Shown here: positions 13,515-14,185 of the stretch, piece after piece
Numbering within the stretch: the stretch's first letter is position 1
How the letters are laid out: each line of letters starts with the position of its first letter
Origin: Promethearchaeota archaeon
GTDB lineage: Archaea > Asgardarchaeota > Lokiarchaeia > Sigynarchaeales > SOKP01
Assembly (NCBI GenBank): GCA_030605085.1
Contig: JAUWBH010000160.1
Span: 1-14,185, forward strand
Reading direction: 5' to 3'
DNA length: 14,185 nucleotides
Made by a program: the position numbers and the translations under genes
The notes under the pieces: generated by a model
Databases searched by the model: none
Told to the model about the DNA's origin: nothing
Seen by the model: the letters and a program-made list of their open reading frames with translations, nothing else

Positions 13515-13751
13515 CATATCAGCTAAATCCATATCCTGATCTTCAGCGATCTCTCGCCATAGCTCGATTGCTTCCATCGCCGCCTCTTCGTTTATTTGTT
13601 CAATAGCATAACCAGCATGAACTATGACATATTTACCTATTACAGGATTTTGAATTAAAGCAATAATTACATTCTGTTTTATCCCATCGAAATCGATTAA
13701 AGCAGAATTGCCATTAATTTCTAAAATCTTTCCTGGTATTGCGAGACACAT
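13509..13751 (-). CDS. hypC: Hydrogenase maturation chaperone HypC/HupF/HybG
   Basis: HypC escorts the Fe(CN)2CO moiety with HypD and hands it to the large subunit of NiFe hydrogenase. The 80-residue product is the usual length and begins MCLAIPGKILEI. The invariant Cys2 at the N-terminus is the one used in iron-ligand transfer. The OB-fold core follows (ALIDFDGIKQNV, NPVIGKYVIVHAGYAIEQI), then a helical EEAAMEAIELWREIAE and an acidic tail. Its stop overlaps the 3' end of the cooC-like gene by six bases, tail to tail. No other hyp genes are in the window. It diverges from the methyltransferase gene at the right end. Confidence 0.95.
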   Translation of the reverse strand: MCLAIPGKILEINGNSALIDFDGIKQNVIIALIQNPVIGKYVIVHAGYAIEQINEEAAMEAIELWREIAEDQDMDLADML

Positions 13752-13785
13752 AATTTAATTCAATACAAAAAGGCGGTTGTAGCTC

Positions 13786-14185
13786 TTGCAAGAAAAGAAA
13801 AAATTAATTTTAGATTCAAAAAAGCTTTCTAATTCTGAAATAGTAGCAAATGCATCAATGAATCGTAATCGCGGATTTCATGGCGTAAATAGTTATTCTA
13901 GAGAATTGCGTTTGGATTTCAAATCATTAATTAAGGAAAGCTTGCATGAAAAAAAGAAATTTTCGTGGCTTGATTTATGTTATGGTATAGGTCGCGCTTT
14001 AATAGAGGGAGGTCGTTTTCTAAAAGAAGAATTTAAAAAAGATAAAATTAACGAAATTAAAATAATAGGTATAGATTTAATCGATGATTTTGTGCCTATC
14101 CCTCCAGATTTGAATTTCATTACGTTTAAACAAGGCATATTACCAGAAGCCTTACCAGATCTATCTTTTGATTTGATAACATGTG
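13786..14185 (+). CDS. Class I SAM-dependent methyltransferase, N-terminal part (3' end outside window)
   Basis: 133 codons are in view. NSEIVANASMNRNRGFHGVNSYSRELRLD precedes the fold, a lead-in known from a group of archaeal and actinobacterial methyltransferases. FSWLDLCYGIGRALIEGG is motif I (SAM-binding DxCxGxG). IKIIGIDLIDDFVPIPP carries the motif II acidic residue after a strand. ILPEALPDLSFDLITC corresponds to motifs III-IV. The start is taken as TTG 13786, because the family region VANAxMNR begins before the first ATG (13858) and an in-frame TAG is at 13780-13782. The substrate cannot be told from this part. It lies divergently 34 bases from hypC, suggesting a shared promoter region. 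Confidence 0.8.
   Translation, partial: MQEKKKLILDSKKLSNSEIVANASMNRNRGFHGVNSYSRELRLDFKSLIKESLHEKKKFSWLDLCYGIGRALIEGGRFLKEEFKKDKINEIKIIGIDLIDDFVPIPPDLNFITFKQGILPEALPDLSFDLITC

Overview
The window is AT-rich (by eye roughly a quarter to 30% G+C) and reads as archaeal. The archaeal markers are an Ogg2-type 8-oxoguanine glycosylase, a fused ADP-forming acyl-CoA synthetase, a BioD-like/DRTGG protein and TATA-type promoters with oligo-T ends. A gelsolin-like domain protein, a CooC-type nickel ATPase and HypC point more narrowly to an Asgard (Lokiarchaeia-like) archaeon that probably carries CO dehydrogenase and NiFe hydrogenase. The Asgard placement is an inference; no rRNA or ribosomal protein gene is present to confirm it.

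Layout. Bases 2-523 are the 3' part of a TnpB (IS200/IS605 OrfB) gene. Bases 654-1615 hold the Ogg2 glycosylase and a convergent small unknown gene, separated by a shared terminator. Bases 1816-2490 encode a gelsolin-like domain with a coiled-coil tail. Bases 2611-5588 form a minus-strand block of membrane proteins: two paralogous small proteins flank a Cys/His-rich membrane protein, and then comes a dolichol-kinase/CTP-dependent lipid-kinase-like protein. The frame of that last protein is broken at a run of 12 T. Bases 5589-6173 lack genes but hold a G+C-rich, strongly folded segment (about 5821-5980), a good candidate for an unrecognised structured RNA. A small two-helix membrane protein follows.

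Bases 6531-9846 (minus) carry the ADP-forming acetyl/acyl-CoA synthetase and, 73 bases downstream, the BioD-like/DRTGG protein. Together they look like an acyl-CoA to acid plus ATP energy-conserving unit with a companion regulator. Bases 10115-10594 encode a complete cyclophilin, and a short fragment of the same gene is duplicated just upstream of its promoter. Three small genes follow: an acidic protein, a Trp/Lys-rich unknown and a zinc ribbon.

The right end is the most distinctive part. An endonuclease V homologue with an N-terminal zinc motif has lost the metal-binding acidic residues of the nuclease (11850-12554, minus). It is divergent from a CooC-type ATPase (12711-13514), which converges on and overlaps hypC. 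CooC and HypC suggest Ni/Fe metallocentre maturation for CO dehydrogenase/acetyl-CoA synthase and hydrogenase. The window ends inside a class I SAM-dependent methyltransferase.

The best leads for something undescribed are the Zn-finger EndoV pseudoenzyme and the structured RNA candidate. After these come the frame-broken lipid kinase and the gelsolin-like protein.
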